The translations under genes were made by a program, and so were the position numbers. Below are positions 23,830 to 36,230 of a stretch of DNA of 64,000 nt, in pieces. A model generated the notes under the pieces. That model was not told where the DNA came from and searched no databases. It worked only from the letters and a program-made list of their open reading frames with translations. Within the stretch, counting starts at the first letter, position 1; each line of letters opens with the position of its first letter. This stretch comes from Phyto melanocephala (taxonomy: Eukaryota; Arthropoda; Insecta; Diptera; Rhinophoridae), in contig OW799237.1 in assembly GCA_941918925.1 (NCBI GenBank), positions 110,268,515-110,332,514 of the forward strand, written 5' to 3'.

Positions 23830-25052
23830 TTATCCAATTTGAAGATATACAGTTTAAAGTGATTTCTAAACACTATTCGTTAAACGTGGTAATAAACTAA
23901 ACACTTTAAAACACCTTTAAATTTATTACGATGGTTTAATATTTGTAGGTATTCTTTTAAGGCACAAACTGCCTTATTTTTAAAAATTCTCTTTTTAAGA
24001 AACACTTGTAGGTACTAGGTATAAAATGTTGAATTTTTTTTTTTAATTTTACTGTAGGTATTAATGAACTTGTTTAATAAAGAATAATTTTGTTTTATTT
24101 TATTTATTTTATCAAATTTATTTATTTACATCATCTTTGTGATAATTTGTGATTATGTTTTTTTTTTCAACTTAAAATTCACTTTATTATTCATAATACA
24201 AATATTTTTGATATATTTTTATTTTTATCTGTTGTTGTGTTTGTTTAGCTATTGCAGTTTTATTGCAAGAGTTTTTTGTTGTTTTCGTTGTATTATCTTT
24301 CACAATTCTTTTTTATACATATTTTTACTTCATGTTTATTTTTTTTATAAAAAAAAATTTAAGTTAAATAACACACGCGATACATTTTTTTCTTCTGTAA
24401 AATTATAATTTAATTTAAAACCGAATTTCCGTACTTAAGACACAATACAATGCAAACAGAAAAATGCCCGAATTTTTCATTATTAAAGAATTTGCAATTG
24501 CACATGTGTTTTTTTGAAAATAAAAAATATCAAACAGTCAAGATATGTACATAAAATAATCAAATTATATTAAAAATGCAGATGATAGTTAAAAAACTTG
24601 CTGACTGACTATTGTTCACTCACACACACACACACTTGCTTACAGGCGTTAACTGAATATTAAAAAAAATCAACGTTTTGTTAATGTTGTTGTTTTTGTT
24701 TTTAAAATTGTATTTTCGTTGAAGCGCACTAATTTTATACAATTTCTAAACCAAACTGCATAAGATCATTATTTAAACTGAACGTAAAAATGTCAGACAT
24801 TGAGGAAAAAACCTTTTTCTTTTGCTTGACGTGTTCACAAAGTCTCGGCATTCTCTCTATTTCTCTATATCGATATATATCTCATTTAGTATCTATACAA
24901 CTTGCTCTTTTTGGGTTAATGATACTCTTTAACATTTTTAAGGTAAGCAAAAGAAATTTATATTCTCACCTTAAAGACAAAAAACCATGTGTTTCTTGTA
25001 TCTTTTTTGACTTATACTTTAGTTCTGTAAAAGCGGTAGATACTTGTGCACA
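23830..25052. other. AT-rich non-coding DNA
   Basis: No gene or element is recognised. A (CA)n microsatellite lies at about 24619-24633. Open frames on both strands here are AT-driven and lack motifs. Confidence 0.5.
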
Positions 25053-25060
25053 CCCATGCA

Positions 25061-26146
25061 CATAGCTGCCAGATAAAATTGGAGTAAAATCGTCTAATTT
25101 GGGGGAAAAAATCGTCAAAATCGTCAAATAGTTTACGCAAATCGTCATAAAAACGTCAAAATAAAGAAACGCATTTTTTAAAACAAAACATTTCTTTTTT
25201 ATTGCATAACATAACAAACTTTTTAAATCTAAAGAGATAAATGGTTTTATTAGACCCTTTTAAGTTAAGAACATGACAATAAATATAAACAATTTAGAAT
25301 TAATTTCGAAAAATAAATATTAATATAAAAATACAAAAAATAATAAATAATAATAATAATAAATTGGCTGCATCTTTTTAGACTATTTGAAAAATAACTA
25401 TAATCATTTCTTGCTAAAGTTTCCACCGATTAATGTAGCTTTAGACAAGCGTAAGACGAGTACAACGCCAAAATAAACTACATCGTTTCGCTTTTCAGCC
25501 CATAAACTTATTTTTGGATCTGCAAACCAGTCTTCCTTAATTTTCTTTTTCTTGTTGGTTACCTGTGAAAAACACCATTAACATTTAATTTTTGCTACTA
25601 CAAAGTTTTGTATAAAAAATAGCTGACATTTCTACTTACAGAAGAAGAGCTGCTACATTTTTCAACATCTTGGTTTTCTATTGAAAATATAATGTAAACA
25701 TTAAAATATAATTAAAACCTTTTTAAATTTTTTTAAGAATTTAAGCATATTAACTTGTCACTTACTTTTAAATAAATTTATTTTAAACCTTAAAATTGTT
25801 TTAAACGCGTTTCCAAATTTATATTTGTTCGTGTTGTAGGTATCAGTTGATAAAATGTGGCATATACTATGTTAAAAAGGGAACAAAGTGGAAAAATTAT
25901 CCACACAAAAACATTAAATAATGACAGATTTATCTCTTTCACTCTTTTCTATTATTAATAACATAAAAAACCGTTACAAATTATTTTTACTTAGTTTAAG
26001 GTTGATGTAGAAGTAATGAAAAATGTTGCAAGCTTGAATTCTTGAAAATCGTCAAAAACATAACATAAATCGTCAAATCGTCAACATGTAATTTTAGCAC
26101 GTAAAATCGTCAAAATGACGATAAATCGTCAAATCTGGCAGCTATG
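25061..26146 (-). mobile_element. hAT element with exact 8-bp target duplication
   Basis: CATAGCTGCCAGAT at the left end is repeated inverted at the right, and CCCATGCA directly flanks both sides (25053-25060 and 26147-26154). An 8-bp duplication is the signature of hAT transposons. Both ends carry clustered AATCGTCA motifs (about five left, six right), likely transposase contact sites by analogy with other hATs. The interior keeps a minus-strand remnant of a hAT N-terminal region. At 1086 bp it is too short to encode a full transposase. Confidence 0.85.
25405..25680 (-). pseudogene. hAT transposase N-terminal (BED-like) remnant with an intron
   Basis: On the minus strand an exon piece ending in EKCSSSS is followed by a GTAAGT donor (near 25641). 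An acceptor ending TTTTCACAG (near 25563) joins VTNKKKKIKEDWFADPKISL, then WAEKRND and KATLIGG, ending at TGA. The W..DP..S.W.EKRND order matches the start of BED zinc-finger domains in hAT transposases, but the expected Cys and His residues are lost. The rest of the transposase is absent. Family assignment rests on this weak motif plus the hAT ends around it. Confidence 0.45.
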
Positions 26147-26530
26147 CCCATGCATGCACAAAGCGAAACACACAAATGAATGCAACAGATAGGTGCTGTA
26201 GTGTTGCCAGATTATACACAAAATGGCAATTTTTAAGCTCTATATAACTTATATATTAATGGAAAACTTTGGATTATTTTCTTTTTTTTTATAAACTTGA
26301 CTTTTTTTCGCTAATTTTTTGAAAAAAATTTGTAATCTTAACTAAATTTTAAAAATTTTCTTTTTGAAAAAATTTAATTTGATCAACTTTATAGAATATT
26401 CTGTAAAAATTATGTTTAATAGAAAATTTCAATAAATTTGTTCATATAAAAAAAGTCTAAATAATTTATATATTCAGTTCTTATAAAATGAAAGAGATTT
26501 TACATTATAAATTTTATATTTTTAAACATA
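26147..26530. other. AT-rich non-coding spacer
   Basis: Contains the right target duplication of the hAT element and otherwise nothing recognisable. Confidence 0.5.
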
Positions 26531-26955
26531 ATACTACATTTACACCTAAGCGAAATCTAGTAGATTTTAAAATCTAAACCGTTTATACCACCGTTTTTTG
26601 ACATTTTGCAAGATTTCGTTTTCAAAACAATATATTTATTTACAAGGTGGTCCGAGAGGCTCACTATGCTCTACTTCTCCAAAATTCAAACTCCGTATAA
26701 AAAAAATGTAAACAGTAAAGTACTTGTGCAACTGCAACCACCTTATATATTATGATTGAATTTTTCTGTGTGCAGCGTAGTATATTTTAGTACAATTTAA
26801 TAAAAACCACAGTTGCATCACGAAGTAGTACAAGATTTTAAGTAGATTTTGCCAAAATCTAGTGGCGAAGTAGATTTCATTTTGTATGGGAAATCTGGTA
26901 GATTTCGCTCAAAATCCCTTAAGTACTAAATTTTGTATAGATGTAAATGTAGTAT
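26531..26955. mobile_element. MITE with TA target duplication
   Basis: ATACTACATTTACACCT at the left matches the reverse complement of AGATGTAAATGTAGTAT at the right with one mismatch. If TA is the duplicated target the true ends are CTACATTTACA. The interior repeats AAATCTAGTAGATTT-like palindromes near both ends (26550, 26845, 26895). Non-coding. TA targeting suggests a Tc1/mariner-mobilised MITE, an inference. Confidence 0.55.
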
Positions 26956-27229
26956 AAGGTGAGTTCCAAAACGTCAGTTGCAAAGTTATTTGATGATACT
27001 TTGTTAATATATGCTTTAAAATGTAACTGTGTTGTTTTTAATTTTCTGTAGTGTAGTGACCCACAACGAGACGTAAGCTTAATTGTTTTTTATAAAATTT
27101 TAATATTATTAGAATTACAATTACTCATATCAAATAAAAAAAAAACTATTACAATTATAGTTTCGAAAATATGGCAACCTTGTTCACCAAACAGGCATAT
27201 ATACACAAATATCTCTTTTGGAAAAGAAC

Positions 27230-28639
27230 CAGTGCCAGCAGTGTTGCCATAAGATGATAGAGAAAAAGTACAAAGCCTCGGAAAAAAAGTGCAAAATGTT
27301 CTACAGTTCAAAAAGAAAAGTGCTAAAATTTTGCAATATAAAAATTAAGTATATTTCTTAATATAATAATTTGCAACATATTTATATACATATTTTGTTT
27401 AATTAAATTCACTTTTATTACTATTATATTTACACAGAAAAATGTCAACAATTACTCAAATGTGGTAAGAAGGTTAAAAAGTTCAATAATATAATTTTCT
27501 TCATGTACCAATTCTTTTGGTATTTTTCAGATGAACCAATTTTAATCAAAACATCGTCCGATATATTGATGTTATAGCAACAAACCTTATTTAGTTTTAT
27601 ACCCTGTTCAGACAGATATTTTTAATTGTTTCAATTAAGTGTTGATTGAGCAATTAAAATAGGTTTTCACACATACTCAATTTATCGTACTCCATTAGCA
27701 TTTGATAGCTGTAAAAATACGATGTATTAATACCACATCAAATAATGCCTTCTCTTCAGTTTTTTCCTGTTCATAAAATATATTTACAATTATATTTGTA
27801 TTCTTATATGTATGTATTTGAATTTATTTAAACATTAAGGCGCGTCTGTAAACATAGTATTACGCTTTTCCTTATACGTATGACGGAACATAAAAGTTGT
27901 GTGTTCATTTTTGTTCTAAGTTTGCTTTTTATTAAGCCTATTAAACTAAATAAACGCTCCACTTCCGCATTTGAAAATGGTAAAACCAAAAGAGACACCA
28001 CAAAATCCGACAATTCCTTAAAAGGATTTTCATTAATTGAATTTCTAAATTGGTTTACTTGAATCCAGAACTCCGTTGTATCCATATTGGTATGACAGAT
28101 TTGCTTAGTTATATAGCTCCACTGATTTTGGATTATCATTTTTTTATATTAAAATTCATATTTTTTAAGATACAAGTAATAGGTGCCTTTATTTGTTTAA
28201 GGGTATTATCTACTGAAAATGTAAATTTTTTTTTTTAATATCAAAATATTTTTGGGAAGCCGACGTTTTAGTACATTTTCAAGCGATTTTAAAACATGTA
28301 AACATATTTTTCTGATTGTGTCTTCTTCTTCAGAAGATATTATGTTTTTTTCTTTATTCTTTTTGAATAATGTTTTGAATTCATATCAAATATTCTTCAA
28401 ATATTTCTTTCTCATCTCCCAAAATTATGTCCATCAGCTTTATATATATTTAACCAGCTATAACCTTTACAAGAAAATAAATTATCATCTAATATTTACA
28501 TATAAAAAATAATTGATTGCATTTAAATTTTATATGAAAAAAGTGCAAAAATGCCGGATTATTATTAAAAAGTGCTAAACTAGCACTAAGCACTTTTTTG
28601 AAAATCATTAAAAGTGCTAAAATGGCAAGTCTGCCACTG
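27230..28639 (-). mobile_element. Degenerate hAT element, second family
   Basis: Possible ends are CAGTGCCAGCAGTGTTGCC at the left and, reverse-complemented, CAGTGGCAGACTTGCC at the right; they align imperfectly. AAAGTGCTAAA or AAAGTGCAAAA motifs cluster at both ends. The interior holds a hAT C-terminal coding remnant on the minus strand. I do not see an 8-bp target duplication, so the exact limits are uncertain. Confidence 0.6.
27828..28500 (-). pseudogene. hAT transposase C-terminal remnant
   Basis: The 103-codon open part (27828-28139) contains NPFKELSDFVVSLLVLPFSN followed by AEVERLFSLIGLIKSKLRTK. This is the hAT dimerisation motif with the hallmark SNAEVERLFS; the domain holds transposase subunits together. 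Upstream, across frame breaks, LKSLENVLKRRLPKNI fits the preceding part of such transposases. The N-terminal and catalytic regions are not found. It is a dead fragment; a domesticated host gene is unlikely because the upstream part is broken. Confidence 0.8.
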
Positions 28640-30972
28640 TTTATCTTTTATTTGGTAAAATTTTTAATTTCTCACCTTCAGTTTTTCTCTTTCTTATTAC
28701 TCTTAAATATACGCGTAAGAGTTCAGTTTAGTTTTTTCTTTGGTTTATTTTGCTTTTCTTATTTATTTTTATTTCGTTACATACGAAACGTGTATGTGTG
28801 TTTATTGGTGTTATCTGGCTTAGAATACAAATAAATGTAAACAGGTAAGAAACAATTTAAAGTGATACCATGTTAGTGAAGTTTAAGGGATTACCTAAAG
28901 GGTTTTGAATAAGGGCGTATAGATTTTAACAGTATGTGGCGGCCATATTATTTTATCGGAGTTGTTGTTTGTTATTTAGTCACTGGTGAAAAATCACTTT
29001 AGTAAGTTATACGATTAAGCAGAAATGAGTGAACTTTATTATTAAAGTGAGTGTTTGAGTGCACTTGCAAAGACGTAAATCTATGCCTAAAATTCACAGT
29101 TAATCAATTACCTACAAATCAATATAATCCAGGTCATAGCCAACTTTATCCCTGTATATAAGATGAGTCACTAAAAATAACGACGCTGGTAATTTTAACA
29201 ATATTATACCCCATTTATAGTTCTTAAAACCATTAAATAATTCGGTAACAACTCACACACAATATGCTTTATTTCATTTTTTTAAAGCATTGACCTGCTC
29301 CTTTTGGAAAACCCTTTGCAAGGTTACTCGTTTACGGCGAAAAACAAATGACTGTGAACAGCAGGTAGCGATCTTATTATCGTATTTTGGAAAGGGTTTT
29401 TTCATATTTATGCACATGCAAGTTATTCAGTAAAAAAATTTAACCATGTAACAAGTTTTCTTTGAGTGGTAAATTGGTGTAGCCTTTCCATTCTGTGTTC
29501 TATACATTTTCAATTTATAGGAAATTTTTGGTAAATGTTATTTGTATAGAAAATGCTTTCCTAAACTCGATATATGCTATAACCTTTATATCAAATTTGT
29601 ATTTTTTAAGATTTTTTTTAACAAATTCCATATTGAAATCTCATCATCTTCAGGTTTGTTTTACATCTACATAAATACTTTTTGATAAATTTGTAATTTA
29701 TAGACATTTTGTAATTTTTATAATTTTTCTGGTTATAATCATAATATGCACACTTGGACACTAGTCATAAAATGGACACGTATTGATCTGAAATGTCCAA
29801 TTAAAAAATAAATAAACGTCATAATGGATTGATTTGTACAAAAAATTTATGAACTTTATATGAGAATAACAGTAAATATATTTTTTTTAGTGACATACGA
29901 TCCATTCCCAGCTTAGCAGTACGTATTCTGGTAGATGTTTCTGGTGTTTAGTCAAAACTTTGCTCTACAAGTTTATTATTTTTAGCAATGCGAACTAAAT
30001 GCGGTCTACCGGCTCGAGGCAATCTCTTATGGTGCAATGTAGGTGATGACGATTAATAAAGTAACGAACTACACTGATTTTAATAATGAAATTCAAATAT
30101 TCTTGTTCTTAGTTCAGTTGGGAATTTCTAATTTTATAATCTTAAAAAGTATATATAAACCATGGTGTAATTACATAAGGTGATAGCGTAAGGGAGAGTA
30201 TTTTTGGTCCCTCTTTTTTTATATATAGAGTTTGACAATTCTTGGCACTTAAATATCTTTTTTTTTATATGGAGTTTGACAAACATTGGCACACAAAAAA
30301 ATAATCAGTTGGGCTGCCACTGCCACCTGTATAAAAGTATCTTAATATAAACAAAAAATTTATTAAATTGAAAACCTCCATGGTGACTTTTGATCTATGC
30401 ATATACACACATATGTGGAGGCATATTGTAATTATATAATGTGAATGCGTTTCAGAAAAAATTAAAAAAAAATTTTCTTTTATGAAATTTGACAAATTTA
30501 ATTATAAGAGAAGAGAGAAAATGTATGAAAGTTTGACATTTTAAAATAAACAACTGATGATCAGCTGAACAACTGAAGATACCTAATTATATGTAACCTG
30601 TATGCGATTCGGCCCAATGGCAACCCTATATCAGCTAAACATGCATAAAATAACAATTAATTAATTATTGCAAAAAAAAAAAAAAATAATAAACAATAAT
30701 AAATAAATAAACGTAAAAAACACATTGATTATTATATGAACCTCAAACAGACTAACAACAATTGCAGATAATCAAAAGCAAATTTAATTAAAACTCAAAG
30801 ACAACACATTCGTAAAAACAAAAACCATCAAATCGAATCAACAAAGTAGATCTTCAAAAAACTGCCACTACTAACACAGTACACCACCACCACACCGTCA
30901 TCATAAAAAAACTTTATTATTATCATTATGATACACATTGTTGTGACAAATTGCTAAAGCACTTTAATTAAA
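28640..30972. other. AT-rich non-coding DNA
   Basis: No gene or clear element. A short local duplication (TTTTTTTATAT and GAGTTTGACAA with TTGGCAC) occurs near 30215 and 30258, and poly-A runs near 30668. Confidence 0.5.
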
Positions 30973-33677
30973 AACAAGTAAGAGTACTATATTCGGCTGT
31001 GCCGAATCTTTTATACCCACCACCAATTTTATGTACATTTAAAGCACAATATTTATTATTTTGTTAATCGCTATAGAATAATCTCTTTATAATAAAATAT
31101 GTATCACTTTTTTTGTAGAGGGTGGTTAAATTTTAAGGGCCCATGTTGAAGGTGAACCACATCTAAACTTCAACTTTTTTCCTGTATTTCATTTGACATT
31201 CTCAATCTCAGACTAACTCAATTTAAACCGTGGAAAGATACGCAATCGAGCAACGCTTTTAAATATTATAGATTTTTATGAAAATGGGCGTTCAAATCAA
31301 AATGCATTTTGTGCACTTCGTGATTCTTTTGGTCAACATAATCGTTCGAATTCGTCCACAATCGTGAGAATTGTAAAAAATATTTAAATGTCTGCAAAGC
31401 AGGTCTGTATGAAATGTGAAAACATCTGTGAATGCCATCTTAGTTCGTTGAATGGGAAACATTGCTGTTTTTCACGATAACGTGCCAAAAGAGCAAGCAA
31501 CCTCGACTCATCATCGTGCCCAACAATCGAGCATCAACAGTGTCATTGAAAATTTGGACTATCGGATCGTGGTGTGCCGCCTAGGTTGGGGGGCCATTTG
31601 GCCGATATTTTGTTCCATAGATAATTGAAGCATACAAATATTATCATTATAAAAATAAATGATAATAATTTCATAATAATTTTATTCAAAATCAACATAG
31701 TCCCTTAAAATTAAACCACCCATTATAACTTCGATATGCTAGTAAAATTTTTTCGAAAATTTAGTCTTTTAATGAAAGTGGCCGTTAAAATACGCGTGTC
31801 AATAAAGTTTCTGCTAATAAACATAACTTAGATATTTCAATATAGTCCTTTAGTATTCCAAAATCTTTATTCATAGAGAATTTACATGAATTTAAGAGGA
31901 AGAAAGTGAATTTAAGGTTAAATTTTAAGGGCCACAGGGTGATTTAAAATATGCATTCTCTGCATTTTTCTAAAACGGGAAATTTATTAGTAAGATTTTG
32001 ATTTTTAAACTTCTATAACATTTTGCTTTTAAAAGATTTTTAAACGAAATAAGTTTTGTATAATTTTAAAATTTGTTAGCCATTAGTACATGAAAATAAA
32101 TTGTTTATAATGTTTAGAGACAATTTTTTTTTTGACTTTGGTCAAAATTTTCCTAAATTCCCATTTTTAATAGAGCATAACTTCAGGAGAACATAAGCAT
32201 AAGTTGTTAGCATGCCATCTAGTAGTTGCTAGTAGAGTCATCTATCTTATCATCTTTATCTTATATTTAGCTACAGTACAATAAATTGCGCAGTGTAAGA
32301 TGAATAAATGCTAATATATATGACTAATATATTTTTATAAAAATTTAAGGAAAAAAGTGTGCGTGGCACATCTATTTTCCGTTATAACGAAGACTTTGAC
32401 CAAAAAGCCATGTTTGCAAAATTTCAGAATCGTACATATATACACTGTGCGGTATATATTTTCGTACATTTTTATCTATAACTCTTTTCCTAATTCATAG
32501 ATTTAAGCGATTTTCAGGGAAAAATATTCTTTTGACTCGATAAATATATATTCGAAGTTTCATGAACGTTTATGCGTCTGGACACAATTCAAAACTGAAA
32601 GTGGGCATTATAGTAGGCGTGTCAAAGTTGTTTTTGCTAATGAGTACAACTTAGGTGTTTCAATATAGTCCTTTATTATTCCAAAATCTTTATTAATAGA
32701 GAAATTATATGAATTTTAGGTAAAACGTTATATGGGAGGTGGGCGTAAAAGTGGGCGTGGCACCTTAATTTTTTGGCATAGTAATGAAATTGCATAGGGG
32801 GATAGACGTAGCAAAATTTATCATCATACCTCTAATTTTAGCGGTTTTATGAGCTTTTTAATTTCATTAACGGTAGATAACGTGAAAAGTGGGCGCTATA
32901 GTAGGCGTGTCAAAGTTATTTTTGCGAATGAGTACAACTGAGGTGTTTTAATATAGGCCTTTATTATTCCAAAATCTTTATTAGTAGAGAAATTATATGA
33001 ATTTTAGTTAAAACGTTATATGGGAGGTGGGCGTAAAAGTAGGCGTGGCACATTGATTTGCCGTTACAAGAAAGCGTGTCACCAAAAACTAAAGTGTGCA
33101 AAATTTCAGAGTTGTACATCCAATTTTGTTGCTTTTATGACGTTTTTGTTTTTAAATATACCAAAAAATACACTGTGCGGTATAAATTTTCGTACGTTTT
33201 GATCGATTACTCCTCCCCTAATGCATAGATTGAGACAATATTGTCTTTACCCAGGAAATATACATTCGAAGTTTCATGAGTCTACGTTAAGGCGTTTGGA
33301 CACAATTCCATTTTATTCGATGTTCGAAGGACACGGTTTTTTTGACCTACTCTTGCTTTTCGAGCTATAACTCTCTTCCTAATATTCCGATTTAGCCCAT
33401 TTTCAATACCAAACAAACCTTGTCTATAAGAAAGATTCTGGCAAAATTTGAGCCCCCTAGCTTTTTCGGTGCGACCTCTATCGTGCTTTCAACAGACGGA
33501 CAGACGGACAGACGGACAGACGGACAGACGGACGGACATAGCTAGATCGTCATAAAATCATACCACGATTCAGAATATATATACTTTATGGGGTCTAAAA
33601 TGGATATTTCGATGTGTTACAAACGGAATGACAAAATGAATATACCCCCACCATTTTTTTGGTGGCGGGTATAAAAA
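30973..33677 (-). mobile_element. 2.7-kb Helentron-derived element, copy I
   Basis: It reads the same as the element at 21111-23829 from end to end, with the same 3' hairpin, subterminal repeats, five CAGACGGA units and nested mariner derivative. The one difference I see is a 14-bp deletion: the palindrome ATTTTC-GGGG-GAAAAT at 23376-23391 is reduced, leaving GACAATATTGTC at 33234-33245. Flanks outside the two copies differ, so this looks like two insertions, not one large duplication. Confidence 0.8.
31118..31723 (+). mobile_element. Nested deleted mariner derivative (606 bp), in copy I
   Basis: Identical in position, length and visible sequence to the one in copy H, flanked by TA on both sides. 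This shows the mariner entered the Helentron element before that element was copied. Confidence 0.75.
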
Positions 33678-34699
33678 ATGAAGACAAAGTTAGGCAAATT
33701 AAAATCATTAAAGTTTAATGATTTTTATCTTTTTTTGTTTTGCTTTTTTAAGTACCTATCGTACTTAGATACATACATATTTATATACTTATGTATGTAG
33801 TATGTGTTTGGTTTTATTTTCCATTTTATTATTGATTTTAGGGCCTGCCTTTTTAATTGTTTTTGTTTTAAATTTTATTTCCTTCATCCAATTGCTTTTT
33901 CTTTCAAAATAAGAAACGTATACAACACTATGGTTCAATAACAACAATAACAAATGTTGTCGACAATGACAATGTCGACTCACAACATTGCTAAATGTTG
34001 TTGATGTACATATACTTGATGATAGACGTCAAGTACCTATTTGAAGATGTATAAGAATTTTTTTTTTTAATTTCAATCAAAATGTTTTAAAAAATCTTTA
34101 GGAATGAAAAATTATCACAAGTAAATTTAAAATTATTGTAATATTAAACAAATTGAAAAAAAAATATTTTTTTATATAAACCGAAGATTATCTACAGAAA
34201 TTTTTATTAAAGAAATACTTTAAAAAATTATCGGTACATTAAAAAAATTTTGCAAGGTGTTTTAAGTTCGAATTGACATAATATCATAATTATTAAAAAA
34301 AACATTAAAAAGGTTTAAATATTTTGTTTATACAATAAATTTTATTAATTTTAAAATTTTTAAGAAATTATGGGATTATGGACTTCTTTTAAATACAGCA
34401 AATACATGCATATGCATTTCTAAAAGTTACAGCCAAACCTAAACAAAATATGTAGCGTTGAATGTTAATATTTTGCATGTATTTTGTTATTGTAATAAAA
34501 ACAAAACACATACAACACTCCAACGCTTGAGGCTCAACGCTTTTTTTAGGTTTTGCTGTTAATTTTCACTAATAGCCTCTGCTAGCAATAATTTTCGATA
34601 AAAAGTATATTTATAGAAGTTTTTTATTACACAAAAGTATATTGAACATTTTTTTTTAACCGAAAATTTATCGACAATGTTCTTTAAAACAAATGCTTA
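33678..34699. other. AT-rich non-coding DNA
   Basis: No element or gene recognised. Short CATA-type microsatellite near 33770-33800 and a small ACAACAT/ATGTTGT inverted pair near 33950-34000. Confidence 0.5.
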
Positions 34700-36230
34700 T
34701 AAAAAATTTTCTATAAAAGTAAAATTTATCCAAAATTTTCTATAAAAGTAAAATTTATCCAAAATTTTCTATAAAAGTAAAATTTATCCAAAATTTTCTA
34801 TGATAAAAAAATGTATCGAAATTTTTCTATTAAATAAAAATTTATCGAAAATTTTCAATAAAAAAATTTATCGAATATCTTTTATAAAACAAATGTTTAT
34901 AATAAATTTTCTTTAAAAGAAAAAATTATGGAAAAATTTTTTTTATAAAAAAATTTATCGAATATTTTCTATAAAACGATTGCTTATAAAAAATTTTCTT
35001 TTAAGAGAAAATTTATAGAAAATTTTCTATGATAATAAAATAATCGAAAATTTTCTATTAAACGAAAAATTTTAATGAAAGAAAATATATCGAAAATTAA
35101 AAATTTTTATACATATATAAATGAAAAATTTATCCAATTTTTTTTAAACAAAAAGTTATCAAAAACTTTGTATAAAAAATTATCGAAAATTTTTTATAAA
35201 AAAATTTTTATCAAAAATATTTTATAAATCGAAGTTATTGAAATTTTTTTTCTTGACAAAAAAAAATTATTTTTCTTAAAAATTATCGAAAATTTTTAAA
35301 TTAAAAATATTTATCCGAAATGTTTTATAAAAAATTGTTCAATAATTTTCTATAAAAAGAAAATTTATTGAAAATTTTTAATTAAAAGAAAATTTTTTGT
35401 AAACTTTTTACAATAACGTAAATTATTAATGAAAATAAAATTAATCGGAAAATTTTAATAAAATTAATTTATCGAAAATTTTCGTTTTCTACAAATAATG
35501 AAATAAAATAAAACTTTTGAAAAATTTATATTTTTTATTGCTAGAAATTAATTTCTAACAACTCCACTAAAATTTTGAAAAAAAAAGAAAATTTATTGAA
35601 AATATTTTATGAAAGTAAGAATTATCAAAAAATATTTTTAAATTTAAAACTATCCAACCAACATTTTTGTATTTTTGTAAAGATTTTGTAATATTTAATT
35701 TCATAATAAAAAAATTTATCGATATATTTTTTTATATAATAGTTTTTTAAGCTTAAGGTCCTTTTAATAATAAAAAATCTTTTTGTTTTGTTTTATATTA
35801 TTTGATCAATATTTTGCTACTTCTTTGTGTAGCATCATCAGGATACAAGTTTTTATTATATTTTAGTTTTTTGTTGGATTTGTGTCTTGATATTTGTTAT
35901 TTAAAAAAAAAGCTTAAAAACTATTTATTTATTATTATTATTTATTTCATATATTTTTATAAAAAATATTTATCAAAAGTGTTTTTGCACAAAAATGTTT
36001 AAATAAAATTAAAAAAAAAATATTTAAAAATATTTAAAAATAAAAAAATATCGAAAATTTTTTTATAAAAATTAAATTTTTTCGAAAATGTTGGATAAAA
36101 AAAATTATTATATTTTTTTTTAAATCAAAATTTATTAATAATATTAAAAAAAAATATCAATTATTTTTTTTATAAAATAAAACTAAATGAAAATCGTATA
36201 AGAAATATTTTTTCGAAAAATTAAATTTCA
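34700..36230. repeat. Degenerate AT-rich short tandem array
   Basis: Three exact 29-bp units (ATAAAAGTAAAATTTATCC plus AAAATTTTCT) sit at about 34711-34797. They grade into many diverged AAAATTTATCGAAAATTTT units of variable length up to about 36230. It looks like an expanded, decaying minisatellite. No coding capacity. Confidence 0.6.

Noticed and set aside
24139..24408. 89-codon hydrophobic open frame rich in Phe, Leu and Ile
   Set aside because: Poly-T-rich DNA gives hydrophobic translations by chance. No splice or family signal supports it.
28252..28834. Hydrophobic open frames near the second hAT remnant (plus strand)
   Set aside because: The first is antisense to the hAT remnant and the second overlaps the hAT terminal region; neither has family motifs.
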